From positions 868,001 through 932,000 of the forward strand of contig CAWKMN010000003.1 of the NCBI GenBank assembly GCA_963850765.1: a DNA stretch of 64,000 nt, in the 5' to 3' direction. A program made the position numbers and the translations under genes. Source of the stretch: CAWKMN01 sp963850765. Lineage in GTDB: Bacteria > Chloroflexota > Anaerolineae > Aggregatilineales > Aggregatilineaceae. This document shows, in pieces, positions 47,371 through 57,815 of this stretch. The stretch's first letter is position 1; every line of letters starts with the position of its first letter. A model generated the notes under the pieces. That model did no database searches and was not told where the DNA came from. It was given only the letters and a program-made list of their open reading frames with translations.

Positions 47371-49854
47371 TTACGCCATGTCGGCGGCGGCCCGCGCGTA
47401 GTCTTGCAGGCTGTCGTCCGCCAGCGGCAGCGTGACCCCGGCCTGAAGCAGCCGGTTCTGCCGCGTCTGGGCACGGCTGAGCAAGCGCCGAACCTCAAAA
47501 TCATCCGGCAAATACTGGCTGGCCGCCTCGAGCACCTGTACCGCCCGGTGTAACTGCGCGGTATCGTCGATCAGCAAGCGGGCCAGCGAGGCCAGCGTTT
47601 GCCCCAGCAGTTCCTCGTCATCCAGCATATAGGCGAGATGGAGCGCCTGCCGGTAATAACGCTGCGCTTCGTTCCAGCGGCCGCTCAATTCCATGAATAC
47701 GCCGAGGCTGTCCAGCTGGTCAAAGATCGCCATTTCATCCCCGGTGGAGCGCGCCAGTTCCAGCGCGCGCTGATAGTAGCTTTCCGCCGGCTCCCACTGC
47801 ATCATCTCGGTGTGGACGTCGCCTAACCGGCTGTGGACGATGCTCAGCAAGTCCGAGCGCCCTGCGCGTTCCAATGCCGGAATCGCCTCTTTCCACGCGG
47901 TAATCGCCTCGTCGAAGCGGTTCTGTTCCATATACAGCACGCCGAGCTTGTCCAATGTCAGGCCAATATCCGGCCAGGAAGCCGTGGCCTTCAGGGCTTC
48001 GACCGCTTCTTCATAGGCGACTTCCGCGCCTTCCCACCGGCCCAGCGTGACCTGCAGATCGCCCAGGATAATGAGCAGCTCGCCTTCACGCTGCGGATTA
48101 GACGCCTCCTGCGCCAGCGCGGTGCCCTGATCCACATAAGCGAGCACCGCTTCGTAGTTCTCGCTTTCGAGGCTGAGCATGGCTAATGCTTCGATCGCGG
48201 CCAGTTCGTCATGAACGTTGCCGTCCGCCTTGTACCCTTCCAGCGCCTCGGTATACTGGCTGATCGAGGCCGTAGGGTCGCCCTGGCCCAACACATCCTG
48301 ACGAATACGCCCCAACAATTCAACATTGGTCGGCAATGGGACCGAGGGCCGTTCCGTCACGATGACGGGTTCTGACGGGGTGCGCGTCTCGGGCAGAAAC
48401 TCGGGCATATCAGACGGCGGCGCGCTGACCGCTTCGGCGGCTGGCTGGCTTTCCAACGTCTCCGGCACTTCGACGGGCGCTTCGGCCTCAGGAGGTTCGG
48501 CCTCGGGTGCTTCGCTCTCTGGCGCGACGGCGGCGGCCAGCACCGGCGCCGCTGACTCACCCAGTGGATAGGCTTCCTGGGTGGGCGGAACAGCGACTTC
48601 CTCCACCAGCGCACCGAGCACGCCCGTCTGGGCCAGCGCTGGCAGTTCGATCAACTGGCGCAGCCAGCCGATTTCGGGATGGTAATGGCGCACTTCGGCG
48701 AAGTTCCGCGCGTCCAGGCTGGACACGATCTCGTTCAGGACGGCGCGCTGGCCGTTCTCAGCCGCATAGATGCCACCGGCCGTCAAATTCGGCACCTCGG
48801 TGGCGATCTGGTTGTGTGTCGCCCTCCGGACAAACGTCATCAGGGCTTTGAGGTGGCGCGCCTGCATCGGCTCAAGCTGCTTCTTGCCCCGTAAAAACGT
48901 CCGGGCGAATACCTGGATCAGTTCGTGCGTCGCAAAATACGGCTGCCCATAGACGCTGCGTTCCCACACAAAGCCCCGCTCTGCCAACTGGCGCATGCGC
49001 CCCCGGATCGCGTCCGCCGATGCGCCGCTGACATCGGCCAGGAGTTCGTCGCTTGCCCCGCCCGCGAAAGCCGTGCCGATCAGCAGCACCATGCCTTGCA
49101 GGTCTTTCGGCAGCAGCCGGTACGACGCCATCAGCACGCCCATCACGCGGTTCGCTTCACCGGGCGGCATAGCGGGCATCTGCGCCAGAAACTCGTCCGG
49201 CTGCACCCCGGCGGCACCGATCTGGCTAGCCGCCACCACCATCGAAAGGGCGTGGCCACCCAGCGCCTCGCTCAGCGCTACGACGTCCGCATCGGGCGGA
49301 AGGCCAGACAGGCTGATCAACATCGCCCGAGCATCGTCCGCCGCCAACAATTGAACCGCCTGCGGAGTCCACGGCCCGGAAGCAGAAGCAGTGCTGGTCA
49401 GGATCAGCGGGATACCTGTGGCGACTTGCCGGATGAATTCGCGGGCGGCGTCCAGGCGGATCTGGCCATCCAGCACCAGGAGCGGGCGGTTGGCGTGCAG
49501 GAGATCGCTAACGGTATCCATTAAAGTGGTGGTGTCCACCGGATCGGTGGCCGGGATGGCCGCCCCATAGGCGCGTGCAATCCGCGCCAGCAGCGAGGGC
49601 AGCGCCTCGTTGTAAACGTCGAGCCAAACCACCCCGCCGGCCTGTTCGGTCTCACCCACGGCGAGCGCCGCCGCAAGCGCGGTTTTTCCTATCCCGCCCG
49701 GTCCGTACAGCAGCACAGCGGTACCGGCTCTCAGCACCAGCCGGGCCGAGGTCAGATCGGGCTCGCGACCAAAAAACGGTTCAGGCGGGCGCGCGGGCAG
49801 TTGTTGGCGGTCAAAAACAGGCGCTTCATGCGAAATAACAGGTTGTTGACTCAT
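47371..49854 (-). CDS. STAND NTPase with TPR repeats
   Basis: 827 residues. N-terminal NB-ARC-like STAND ATPase: FFGRE (28-31) entry, Walker A GPGGIGKT at 51-58, Walker B RPLLVLDGQ, then a winged-helix region (LPKDLQGMVLLIGTAF, FATHELIQVFARTFLRG). An acidic Pro/Glu/Ala-rich linker (about 430-510) leads to six to seven TPRs (545-820) such as GEVAYEEAVEALKATASW and ESYYQRALELARSTGD. STAND proteins work as inducible switches; no effector domain is fused, so the output is unknown. The ATG at 49854 has AGGTGG upstream; a GTG at 49863 is less likely. Confidence 0.88.
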   Translation of the reverse strand: MSQQPVISHEAPVFDRQQLPARPPEPFFGREPDLTSARLVLRAGTAVLLYGPGGIGKTALAAALAVGETEQAGGVVWLDVYNEALPSLLARIARAYGAAIPATDPVDTTTLMDTVSDLLHANRPLLVLDGQIRLDAAREFIRQVATGIPLILTSTASASGPWTPQAVQLLAADDARAMLISLSGLPPDADVVALSEALGGHALSMVVAASQIGAAGVQPDEFLAQMPAMPPGEANRVMGVLMASYRLLPKDLQGMVLLIGTAFAGGASDELLADVSGASADAIRGRMRQLAERGFVWERSVYGQPYFATHELIQVFARTFLRGKKQLEPMQARHLKALMTFVRRATHNQIATEVPNLTAGGIYAAENGQRAVLNEIVSSLDARNFAEVRHYHPEIGWLRQLIELPALAQTGVLGALVEEVAVPPTQEAYPLGESAAPVLAAAVAPESEAPEAEPPEAEAPVEVPETLESQPAAEAVSAPPSDMPEFLPETRTPSEPVIVTERPSVPLPTNVELLGRIRQDVLGQGDPTASISQYTEALEGYKADGNVHDELAAIEALAMLSLESENYEAVLAYVDQGTALAQEASNPQREGELLIILGDLQVTLGRWEGAEVAYEEAVEALKATASWPDIGLTLDKLGVLYMEQNRFDEAITAWKEAIPALERAGRSDLLSIVHSRLGDVHTEMMQWEPAESYYQRALELARSTGDEMAIFDQLDSLGVFMELSGRWNEAQRYYRQALHLAYMLDDEELLGQTLASLARLLIDDTAQLHRAVQVLEAASQYLPDDFEVRRLLSRAQTRQNRLLQAGVTLPLADDSLQDYARAAADMA

Positions 49855-49924
49855 TCGACCCACCTACGAAAGATGAATTTTGTCTGGTTGCAGTATAGCA
49901 GAACCCGCTTTCCGCGACTAGCAA

Positions 49925-49955
49925 AACAAAACGCCCGGTGTTGGGTCCGGGCGTT
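49925..49955 (-). terminator. Rho-independent terminator of the Trm112-like gene
   Basis: Minus strand AACGCCCGG...CCGGGCGTT followed by TTGTTTTGC. Ten bases past the stop of the Trm112-like gene. Confidence 0.7.
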
Positions 49956-49964
49956 GAAGATCAG

Positions 49965-50219
49965 TTACTCTTCGGCAGGGGGAGGCACGGGCAGATCGGC
50001 CTCGGCCACGTCCTTGAATTTTTTGCCCACGTCGATCAGCATCACCGGAATCCCATCGCGAATCGGGTACTTGTAGCCCGAATCGTCGGATACCAGCCAG
50101 CAGTTATGCACGAGGCGCAGTTTGCCCGGATCATCGCCCCGGTCTTTGTAATGCACCGCTTCCGGGCAGCGCAGAATCTCAAGAAGTTCAGGACTGATTG
50201 CATTTTCTGGCGCAGCCAT
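49965..50219 (-). CDS. Trm112-family small protein
   Basis: 84 residues. PELLEILRCPEAVHY, LVHNCWLVSDDSGYKYPIRDGIPVMLIDVG matches the Trm112/YcaR pattern, a zinc-ribbon-like fold acting as an activator or partner of methyltransferases. The ATG at 50219 follows GGAGGG closely; the longer frame adds unlikely residues. The Cys set is incomplete compared with zinc-binding members, as in many bacterial forms. Confidence 0.85.
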   Translation of the reverse strand: MAAPENAISPELLEILRCPEAVHYKDRGDDPGKLRLVHNCWLVSDDSGYKYPIRDGIPVMLIDVGKKFKDVAEADLPVPPPAEE

Positions 50220-50352
50220 GTTCCCTCCAGGAATAAGTGCCACATTCAACAGGGAGTATAGCGACAGCGAAAAACAGCGTCAAGCGCTGGCTCAAGACCC
50301 TGATCGGCGGTAGACTTGAGGCACTCCATCGACTTAGGGATGAGATGCCGGG

Positions 50353-51124
50353 ATGCCCATCGTTCAACTCGACGGGCGTGTGATCTATTACACGCAGAAA
50401 AAAGCCGACTCCCCCGCCTACCCGCCGCTGGTGCTGATCCATGGCGCGGGCGGCAGCCGCCTGGATTGGCCCGCCGAGCTGCGCCGCCTGCCGGGTCCGC
50501 GCGTGATCGCGCTGGATCTTTCCGGCCATGGTCGCTCAACGGGCACCGGCCACACCGATACGCGGCTCTATGCCGACGACGTTTGCACGCTGCTTGACGC
50601 GCTTCATATCGAACGCGCGATCATCGCCGGGCACAGCATGGGCGGAGCCATCGCCCAGCAGATCGGCATCCACCACCCGGAGCGCGCGGCGGGCCTGATC
50701 CTGATCGGCACGGGGAGCAAGCTGCCGATTGACCCGACGCTGCCGCAGCGTATCATCGAGGACACAGATAATACCCTGGATTGGCTGGTGGACGTGGTCG
50801 TGGAGCGCGGACACCCCCGCCGATGTGAAAACGCTGAGCCGTCAACGGCTGTCGGAGATTTCACCCGAAGTGCTGCGGAATGATTATCTCGCGTGCCACC
50901 AGTTCGACGTGCGCGACCAGATCGACCAGATCCGCGCGCCGACGCTGGTGCTGGCTGCCGCCGATGACCGGATGGTAAAGCTCAAGTTCAGCGAAACGCT
51001 GGCCGAGCATATCCCCGACGCCGCGCTGGTCGTCTTCGACGGGGCCGGGCATATGTTCCCGCTGGAAAAGTCGCAGGATGTCGCCCAGACCGTCGCGTTG
51101 TGGCTGAGGGAGCGTGCATGGTGA
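50353..51124 (+). CDS. Alpha/beta hydrolase (one frameshift)
   Basis: About 256 residues after repair. Motifs: LVLIHGAGGSRLDWPAELR, ALDLSGHGRS, nucleophile Ser in IIAGHSMGGAIAQQIG, acid in LVLAAADDRMVKL and His in VVFDGAGHMFPLE. The frame breaks near 50806; removing one base joins VVVE to ADTPADVKTLSR. It resembles 3-oxoadipate enol-lactonase-like hydrolases, but specificity is not clear. The stop overlaps the start of the next gene. Confidence 0.85.
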
Positions 51125-51606
51125 ACGTTTTTCGACGTTCGTTTGGATGGATACTGCGTCAGGGCGGGCGGCTGGCGCTGGCCGCGGTGTGGCAAAGGAG
51201 CGGGCGCTCTGCGGTGGATACGGCGCTGAGCGTCGTACCCAAAACGACTCAACGGTCGCACCTGCAGGTGTTTAACGTGGAACAGCCCGTCACCGTGTAT
51301 GTCCGGGCCAGCCAGTGCCGGATCACCGTCGTGCATCACGCCGCGCCCAAGGTCATCCTCGAAGCGAATCTTCACCGTGCGTTCGGGGTGGAACTGGCCG
51401 CCGAACAGGATCACGACGGTGTGTATATCGTCGCCCGGCGCAAGGCCGTGGTCGGGCGCATGACTCGGCTCGATTTCACCCTGCACGTCCCGGCAGACAG
51501 TCACCTGGCGTTTCACCTGACGCCGGGTGATGTGCTGTTTCAGGACATCAACGGCACGGTTGAACTGCCGGCCGGCCAGGTCTTTCCGTCAGAACCGGAT
51601 TCGTAA
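51118..51606 (+). CDS. Hypothetical protein with beta-sandwich-like domain
   Basis: 162 residues. A basic N-terminus with a weak hydrophobic stretch (GRLALAAVW) is followed by a beta-rich region (HLQVFNVEQPVTVYVRASQCRITVVHH, LDFTLHVPADSHLAFHLTPGDVLFQDINGTVELP) reminiscent of DUF4097-like adhesin folds. Overlaps the hydrolase gene by seven bases, so translation is probably coupled. No function is assigned. Confidence 0.6.
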   Translation: MVNVFRRSFGWILRQGGRLALAAVWQRSGRSAVDTALSVVPKTTQRSHLQVFNVEQPVTVYVRASQCRITVVHHAAPKVILEANLHRAFGVELAAEQDHDGVYIVARRKAVVGRMTRLDFTLHVPADSHLAFHLTPGDVLFQDINGTVELPAGQVFPSEPDS

Positions 51607-51639
51607 GCTGTATCGTTCGCCGTCTATGGAGCTCTTAAT

Positions 51640-54600
51640 ATGCTGCTGCGTCTGGAAAAACTGAATCAACTCACCAGGACCCTGGGAACCTATATTTACT
51701 GCGATGCAATCCCGCTCAACTCATGGCGTATCCAGGATAAACTGGCCTATGGCACCCCGCTGCCCGCCCCCGACGATCCTGGCTGGCGCTCGGTGACACC
51801 CGACGATCTGTGGGGCAAACGGATGTCCTGGGCGTGGCTGACGGCCGAAGCGGCCATCCCGGCCCATTTTGCGGGCAAGGCGGCGGCGCTGCACATCGAG
51901 CTGCAGCATCTGCTCACCAACCCGGCCGGAAACCTCTATACCGGCCCGGAAGCGCTGGTGACGATCCCCGGCCTGAATACCCCGCCCCAGGCGATTAACT
52001 CGATGCACCATGAGGTGCTGCTGGCCGAGCACGCGCAGCCCATGCCGATCCCGATCGTGATGGAATGCTTTACCGGCGTCTCGCAGCCCGGCGATCACCG
52101 CGTACGATTCAACGTCGCTGAACTGGTCTGGATCGACCGCGCGGTTGAGGGGCTGTACTGGGATGCCCGCGTGCTGCTGGATGCGCTGGCCGTCCTGCCC
52201 GAAGCGGCCCCCGAGCGCGGCCTATATCTGCGCGTGCTGGAAGATGCCTTCCAGTGCATCAACTGGCTTAATCCGCCGGATGAGGCGTTTGGCGACAGCG
52301 TGCGCCAGGCCCGTGCCATCCTGCGAGCACAGCTATTCGGACCCGTCGCCACCACCGATAACCCAACCGTCCCGCGCCCGGTGGTGCATGCGATGGGCCA
52401 CGCGCATATCGACGTCGCGTGGCTGTGGCCGCTGCGTGTGACGCGCGGCAAGGCGGCGCGCACCTTTGCCACCGCCCTGGCCCTGATGGAGCAGTTCCCG
52501 GCCTACACGTTTACGCAGAGCCAGCCGCACCTGTACAAAATGGTGGCGGAGGATGATCCGGCCCTGTTCGGTCGGATCAAGGCGCGCATTGCCGAAGGGC
52601 GCTGGAATGCGACCGGCGGTTCGTGGGTCGAAATGGACACGAACATGCCGAGCGGCGAATCGCTCGTGCGCCAGTTTTTGCACGGCATGCGCTACTTTCA
52701 GCGCGAACTCGGCGTGCGCCCCGAAGTCCTGTGGCTGCCGGATGTGTTCGGATACAGCGCCGCGCTGCCCCAGATTTTGCGGCTGGCCGGGATCCGCTAC
52801 TTCTTCACGGCCAAACTGAGCTGGAATCAATACACGCGCTACCCGTTTGATACCTTCTGGTGGGAAGGGCTGGATGGCTCGCGCGTCCTGACCCATTTGG
52901 CAACCACGCCGGAAACGCTGTGGAAAGGCGCCCAGGATTATTATTCCACCTACAACGGCGCGCTCAGTGCTGAGGATATGCTCGGCACCTGGACACGCTA
53001 CAAACAAAAAGCGGCGAACCATCATGTCATGGCAGCGTATGGGATGGGCGACGGCGGCGGCGGCCCTAACCGGGATATGGTCGAGCGGCGCGCGCGGCTG
53101 GAGAATCTCGCCGGGCTGCCCCAGGTGATCCACAGCACGGCCGAGCAGTTCTTCCACGCGGTCGAAGATACCATCCCGGATAATCTGCCCCATTGGGTGG
53201 GCGAGCTGTACTTCCAGCTGCACCGGGGGACGTATACCACGCAATCGCGCACCAAGCGCCACAACCGTAAGAGCGAGGTGCTGCTGCACGACGCCGAAGC
53301 CCTGGCCGCGATCGGACACCTGCTCAAACAGCCCTATCCACAGGAAGTGTTCCATGCCGCCTGGGAAACCGTGCTGCTTCACCAGTTCCATGACATTCTG
53401 CCCGGCAGCAGCATCCGCGACGTGTACGAAGACGCCGAGCACAGCTACACCCGCGAGCAGCACCGTGTCACCCAGGCGCTCGACGAGACGCTCGCCGCGC
53501 TGGCGCAGCACATCCGCTACGACGAAGATATGCAGGGCTTCGCCGTCTTCAACACCCTGAGCACCAGCATCGGCGGCCCCATCGAAGTGTCGCTGCCCGG
53601 CATCGGCCCGGTCGAAGTGGTCGGCCCCAGCGGACGGATCCGGCCATTTCAGTGGATCGACCAGGATACACGCCGCGCGCTGCTGGCTCCCACCACGATC
53701 CCCTGCTACGGGCACAAAGCCTATATCGTGCGCCCGGCCGAACACGACGGCACCGGGCCGGTCACACACCCGGTAACGGCGACCCCGACCCGCCTGGAAA
53801 ACAACCTCCTGCGGGCCGAATTTGATGCGCAGGGCAATCTGATCCGGCTCTATGATCTCGAAAACTACCGGGATGTGCTCGCGCCTGACACCATTGGCAA
53901 CCAGTTATGGGCCTACATAGACCGCCCGCATAACTGGGACGCCTGGGAAGTCGAGCCGTATGCCCAGGATCAGGGCTGGCGGCTGGAGCCGGAATCGGTG
54001 CGGCTCGTGGAAGCGGGGCCGGTGCGGGCGACGCTTGAAGTGGTCTATCGCTTCAACCGCTCGACCGTGACGCAGCATATCAGCCTGCTGGCGGAACGGC
54101 GGCTGCTGACGTTTGATACCGAGGTGGACTGGCACGAGCGCCACGTCCTGCTGCGGACGCATTTCCCGCTGGCGGTGCGCGCCATGAACACGACCTACGA
54201 AGTGCAGTTCGGCACCGTGGAACGCCCGACCCACCGCAATACCGCCTGGGACGAGGCGCGCTTTGAAGTTCCTGCCCAGCAGTGGGCCGATCTCTCCGAA
54301 GGCGGCTACGGCGTCAGCCTGATCAACGACTGCAAATACGGTTACAGTACGCAGGGCAGCGTCCTGACGCTGAGCCTGCTGCGCTCGTCCACCGAGCCCG
54401 ATCCTGAAGCGGATCAGGGCGCGCACCAGTTCAGCTACGCGCTGTATCCACACGCGGGCGACTGGCGGCAGGGCACGATCATGCACGCCCGGCGGCTGAA
54501 CCACCCGCTGCGGACCTATCCCGTAACCGGTGCCGGAACCTGGCTGCCGGTCGAGTTTGGCCTGCTGCGCTGCCAGACGCCCGGCGTTGTGGTTGATACG

Positions 54601-54843
54601 GTGAAAAAGGCCGAGGACAGCGACGATTTGATCGTGCGGGTCTACGAAGCGCATGGCGGCCGGGTGATGACCACGCTGGCATTCGCTATCCCGGTCGAAG
54701 CCGCCGAAGAGGTCAATCTCCTGGAAGAATCCCTGGGGCCGGTGGATGTGATCGTGGATACGCTGCGCTTCAGCCTGACGCCGTACCAGATCCGCTCGTT
54801 CCGTGTCCGTTTGGGCGATGTGCTGAAGACGCAGCTTGGCTGA
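51640..54843 (+). CDS. GH38 alpha-mannosidase
   Basis: 1067 residues, the length of the cytosolic ManC/2C1-type enzymes. Zinc site HAHIDVAWLWPL (about 253-264), WVEMDTNMPSGESLVRQ, nucleophile region WLPDVFGYSAALPQI with Asp near 368, and FHDILPGSSIRDVYEDA (zinc His). C-terminal beta domains complete the fold (LENNLLRAEFDAQGNLIRLYD, DTEVDWHERHVLLRTHFPL). No signal peptide, so it likely trims imported or intracellular mannose-containing glycans. A hairpin terminator follows. Confidence 0.95.
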   Translation: MLLRLEKLNQLTRTLGTYIYCDAIPLNSWRIQDKLAYGTPLPAPDDPGWRSVTPDDLWGKRMSWAWLTAEAAIPAHFAGKAAALHIELQHLLTNPAGNLYTGPEALVTIPGLNTPPQAINSMHHEVLLAEHAQPMPIPIVMECFTGVSQPGDHRVRFNVAELVWIDRAVEGLYWDARVLLDALAVLPEAAPERGLYLRVLEDAFQCINWLNPPDEAFGDSVRQARAILRAQLFGPVATTDNPTVPRPVVHAMGHAHIDVAWLWPLRVTRGKAARTFATALALMEQFPAYTFTQSQPHLYKMVAEDDPALFGRIKARIAEGRWNATGGSWVEMDTNMPSGESLVRQFLHGMRYFQRELGVRPEVLWLPDVFGYSAALPQILRLAGIRYFFTAKLSWNQYTRYPFDTFWWEGLDGSRVLTHLATTPETLWKGAQDYYSTYNGALSAEDMLGTWTRYKQKAANHHVMAAYGMGDGGGGPNRDMVERRARLENLAGLPQVIHSTAEQFFHAVEDTIPDNLPHWVGELYFQLHRGTYTTQSRTKRHNRKSEVLLHDAEALAAIGHLLKQPYPQEVFHAAWETVLLHQFHDILPGSSIRDVYEDAEHSYTREQHRVTQALDETLAALAQHIRYDEDMQGFAVFNTLSTSIGGPIEVSLPGIGPVEVVGPSGRIRPFQWIDQDTRRALLAPTTIPCYGHKAYIVRPAEHDGTGPVTHPVTATPTRLENNLLRAEFDAQGNLIRLYDLENYRDVLAPDTIGNQLWAYIDRPHNWDAWEVEPYAQDQGWRLEPESVRLVEAGPVRATLEVVYRFNRSTVTQHISLLAERRLLTFDTEVDWHERHVLLRTHFPLAVRAMNTTYEVQFGTVERPTHRNTAWDEARFEVPAQQWADLSEGGYGVSLINDCKYGYSTQGSVLTLSLLRSSTEPDPEADQGAHQFSYALYPHAGDWRQGTIMHARRLNHPLRTYPVTGAGTWLPVEFGLLRCQTPGVVVDTVKKAEDSDDLIVRVYEAHGGRVMTTLAFAIPVEAAEEVNLLEESLGPVDVIVDTLRFSLTPYQIRSFRVRLGDVLKTQLG

Positions 54844-54877
54844 ACCACGCCATTTCTGATATAGATTGTCGTATGTT

Positions 54878-54910
54878 GAGACTCCCCGGAGTATCAGGGA
54901 GTCTCTTTAG
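54878..54910 (+). terminator. Rho-independent terminator after GH38 gene
   Basis: GAGACTCCC...GGGAGTCTC (54878-54905) followed by TTTAGGTT. Thirty-five bases past the mannosidase stop. Confidence 0.7.
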
Positions 54911-55052
54911 GTTCTGGGCATATCTGGGTAAAAACAGAACGCGCAAGGGAATGTCCACAAAAGAGAGACTTGCCAGCCGCGACACATAATGGTACCCTTC
55001 GCACGATTTCCGCCGGGGTAGGACATCCCTCATAGCTTTTCACGGGTGAACT

Positions 55053-57612
55053 GTGAGCAAACTGGTTATTGTCGAATCACCGACCAAAGCACGCACCATC
55101 GGGCGCTTCCTGCCGGAAGGCTACCGGGTCGAGGCGAGCATGGGGCATGTCCGGGATCTGCCGGCTTCGGCCAGCGAGATCCCCGCCAAGTACAAAAGCG
55201 AAGAGTGGTCCCGCCTGGGTGTCAATGTCGAGGCCAACTTCTCGCCGCTGTACGTGATCCCCAAGGACAAGAAAAAAGTCGTCAAGGAACTGACGGCGGC
55301 GCTCAAAGACGCGCAGGAATTGATCCTGGCGACGGACGAGGACCGCGAAGGCGAAAGCATCGCGTGGCACCTGACCGAGGTGCTCAAGCCAACTGTGCCG
55401 GTCAAACGGATGGTATTCCACGAGATCACGCCCGAAGCGATCCGGGAGGCCGCCGAAAACTGCCGCGCGATCGATGATAAGCTGGTCGAAGCGCAGGAAA
55501 CCCGGCGTATTCTGGACCGTCTCGTGGGCTACACGGTGTCGCCGCTGCTGTGGAAAAAGATCGCGCCGGGCCTGTCGGCGGGGCGCGTGCAGTCGGCAGC
55601 GGTGCGGCTGCTGGTGCTGCGCGAGCAGGAGCGCCGCCGCTTCAAGTCGGGCGCGTACTGGGACCTGAAAGCCACGCTCGAAGCGCACCGCCAGCAGTTC
55701 ACCGCGCAGCTCGTCGCGCTGGGCGGCGTGCGGCTCGCCACCAGCAAGGATTTTGACGAGACCACCGGCCGCATCCCCAAGGGCAAGAAAGTGCTGCTGC
55801 TTGGCGAGGAAGCAGGCACGCGCCCTGGCCAAGCGCCTGAAAGATGGACAGTGGGTCGTCAGCGACATCAACGAGCGCGAGCAGGTCCGCACGCCTGCCC
55901 CGCCATTCACCACGTCCACGCTGCAGCAGGAAGCGAACCGCAAGCTCGGCCTGTCCGCGCGGCAGACCATGCAGATCGCGCAGCGGCTGTACGAACAGGG
56001 TCTGATCACTTACATGCGCACGGATTCGGTGAACCTGTCCAATCAGGCGCTTCACACCATCCGGCAGCGCGTACATGATCTCTACGGGCAGGAATATCTG
56101 AGCCCCGCGCCGCGCCAGTTCCAGACGCAGTCAAAGGGCGCGCAGGAAGCCCACGAGGCGATCCGGCCCGCCGGCCAGCAGATGCCCACCGCCGACGAGC
56201 TTCGGCTGTCCGGCCAGGAATCCGCGCTGTACGACCTGATCTGGAAGCGGGCGATGGCGACCCAGATGGCCGATGCCCGTCTGCTGCTGACTACCGTCAC
56301 GATCGACGTGGACGATGCGGAATTTCGCGCCACGGGCAAGCGGGTTTTGTTCCCTGGCTTCTTCCGTGCCTACGTGGAAGGCGAAGATGATCCCGGCGCG
56401 GCTCTTGACGATCAGGAGACGATTCTGCCGCCGCTGCAGGTGGGCGAAACGGTCAAGTGCCGCAAGCTGGAACCTGTCCGCCACGACACCAAGCCCCCGG
56501 CGCGCTACACCGATGCGACGCTGGTGAAGGCCCTCGAAAGCGAGGGCATCGGCCGGCCCAGCACCTACGCGACGATCATCAGCACGATTCAAGAGCGAGG
56601 GTATGTCGTCAAGTCGGCCAAGCAGTTGATCCCGACTTTCACCGCCTTTGCCGTCAATTACCTGATGGAGCAGCACTTCCCCGATCTGGTCGATACCCGC
56701 TTCACGGCGCAGATGGAGCAGGTGCTCGACGACATCGCTGAAGGGAAGATCGCCGGTATTCCGTATCTCAAGACCTTCTACCTTGGCCGCGAGGGACTCG
56801 AAGGGCAGGTCCGGCAAAAAGAAGAGGCGATCGACCCGCGTAATATTTACGCGCTGGTGCTGGACGATCTGAAAGCCCGCGTGCGTGTGGGCCGCTTCGG
56901 CGCGTATCTGGAACAGGATAACAACGGCGAGCCCGTGCGCGTCTCGCTGCCCGACAACTATCCCCCCGCCGATCTGGTGGATGATGAGGTCCGGCGGCTG
57001 CTGCAGGAAAAAACACAGGGGCCGACCCCCCTGGGTTATCACCCTGAAACGGGCGAGCCGATCTTTGTGCTGCTGGGTCCATATGGCCCCTATGTGCAGT
57101 TGGGCGAAAACGGCAGCAACGGCGGAGCCAAGCCGCGCCGCGTCTCGCTGCTCAAAGGCACCCGCCAGGAAGATGTGTCGCTGGAGCAGGCGCTTGCGCT
57201 GCTGTCACTGCCGCGCACCTTGGGCGTGCATCCCGACACCGGCCAGAAGATCCAGGCAGGCATCGGGCGCTTTGGGCCGTTTGTGCGCCACGGTGATGAT
57301 TTCCGCTCGCTAACCAAACACGACGACGTGCTGACGATCGGGCTGGCGCGCGCGCTTGAACTGCTCGCTCAGGAGAAAGGCAAGCGGCGCGTTACCCTGC
57401 TGCGCGAGATCGGAGGGCATCCCGCCGACGGTGAGCCGGTCGCCATCTACGAGGGGCGGTATGGTCCATATGTCAAGCACGGCAAGGTGAACGCCTCGCT
57501 GCCCAAAGACGCGGCGGTTGATCAGATCACGCTGGACCAGGCCGTCACCCTGCTCGCTCAGAAAAAAGCGAAGCCGAAACCCAAAAAGAAGGCACCGCCG
57601 AAAACGTCATAG
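55053..57612 (+). CDS. topA: DNA topoisomerase I (one frameshift)
   Basis: About 850 residues after repair. Type IA topoisomerase that relaxes negative supercoils. TOPRIM domain with VIVESPTKARTIG, and ATDEDREGESIAWHL for metal; LSAGRVQSAAVRLL; active-site Tyr in GLITYMRTDSVNLS. Three C-terminal repeats of the GVHPDTGQKI...GRFGPFVRHG kind replace zinc fingers, and a Lys/Pro-rich tail ends the protein. The frame breaks near 55812; removing one base joins LLLGEE to QARALAKRLKDG. The start is GTG (MSKLVIVES). Essential gene, so the break is almost certainly an error. Confidence 0.95.
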
Positions 57613-57745
57613 GAGCGGCGCAGGAGCGGCATGCTCCTTCATCCCTCGGATGTGATCTCCAGCGTTACCTTGATCTTGAACATCAGCGTCGCGGGCAACC
57701 GCGGCGCTTTGCGTTATGATCAAAATACAAAAATCACGTCCGCTG

Positions 57746-57773
57746 TTGCAAGCCTACTTCGTCCGAGTATAAT
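57746..57773 (+). promoter_or_regulatory. Sigma-70-type promoter for the cyclase pair
   Basis: TTGCAA (57746-57751), 16-base spacer, perfect TATAAT (57768-57773). Predicted start near 57780, about 36 bases before the ATG of the first cyclase gene. Confidence 0.65.
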
Positions 57774-57815
57774 GAACCCCATGACTCAAGCAGGCAGGTG
57801 TGGAGTATTGTTATC

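Noticed and set aside
52333..53769. 478-codon open frame on the minus strand
   Set aside because: Antisense to the GH38 catalytic domain.
55790..55830. Programmed frameshift in topA
   Set aside because: No slippery heptamer with a downstream structure is evident, and the same +1 pattern occurs in many unrelated genes.
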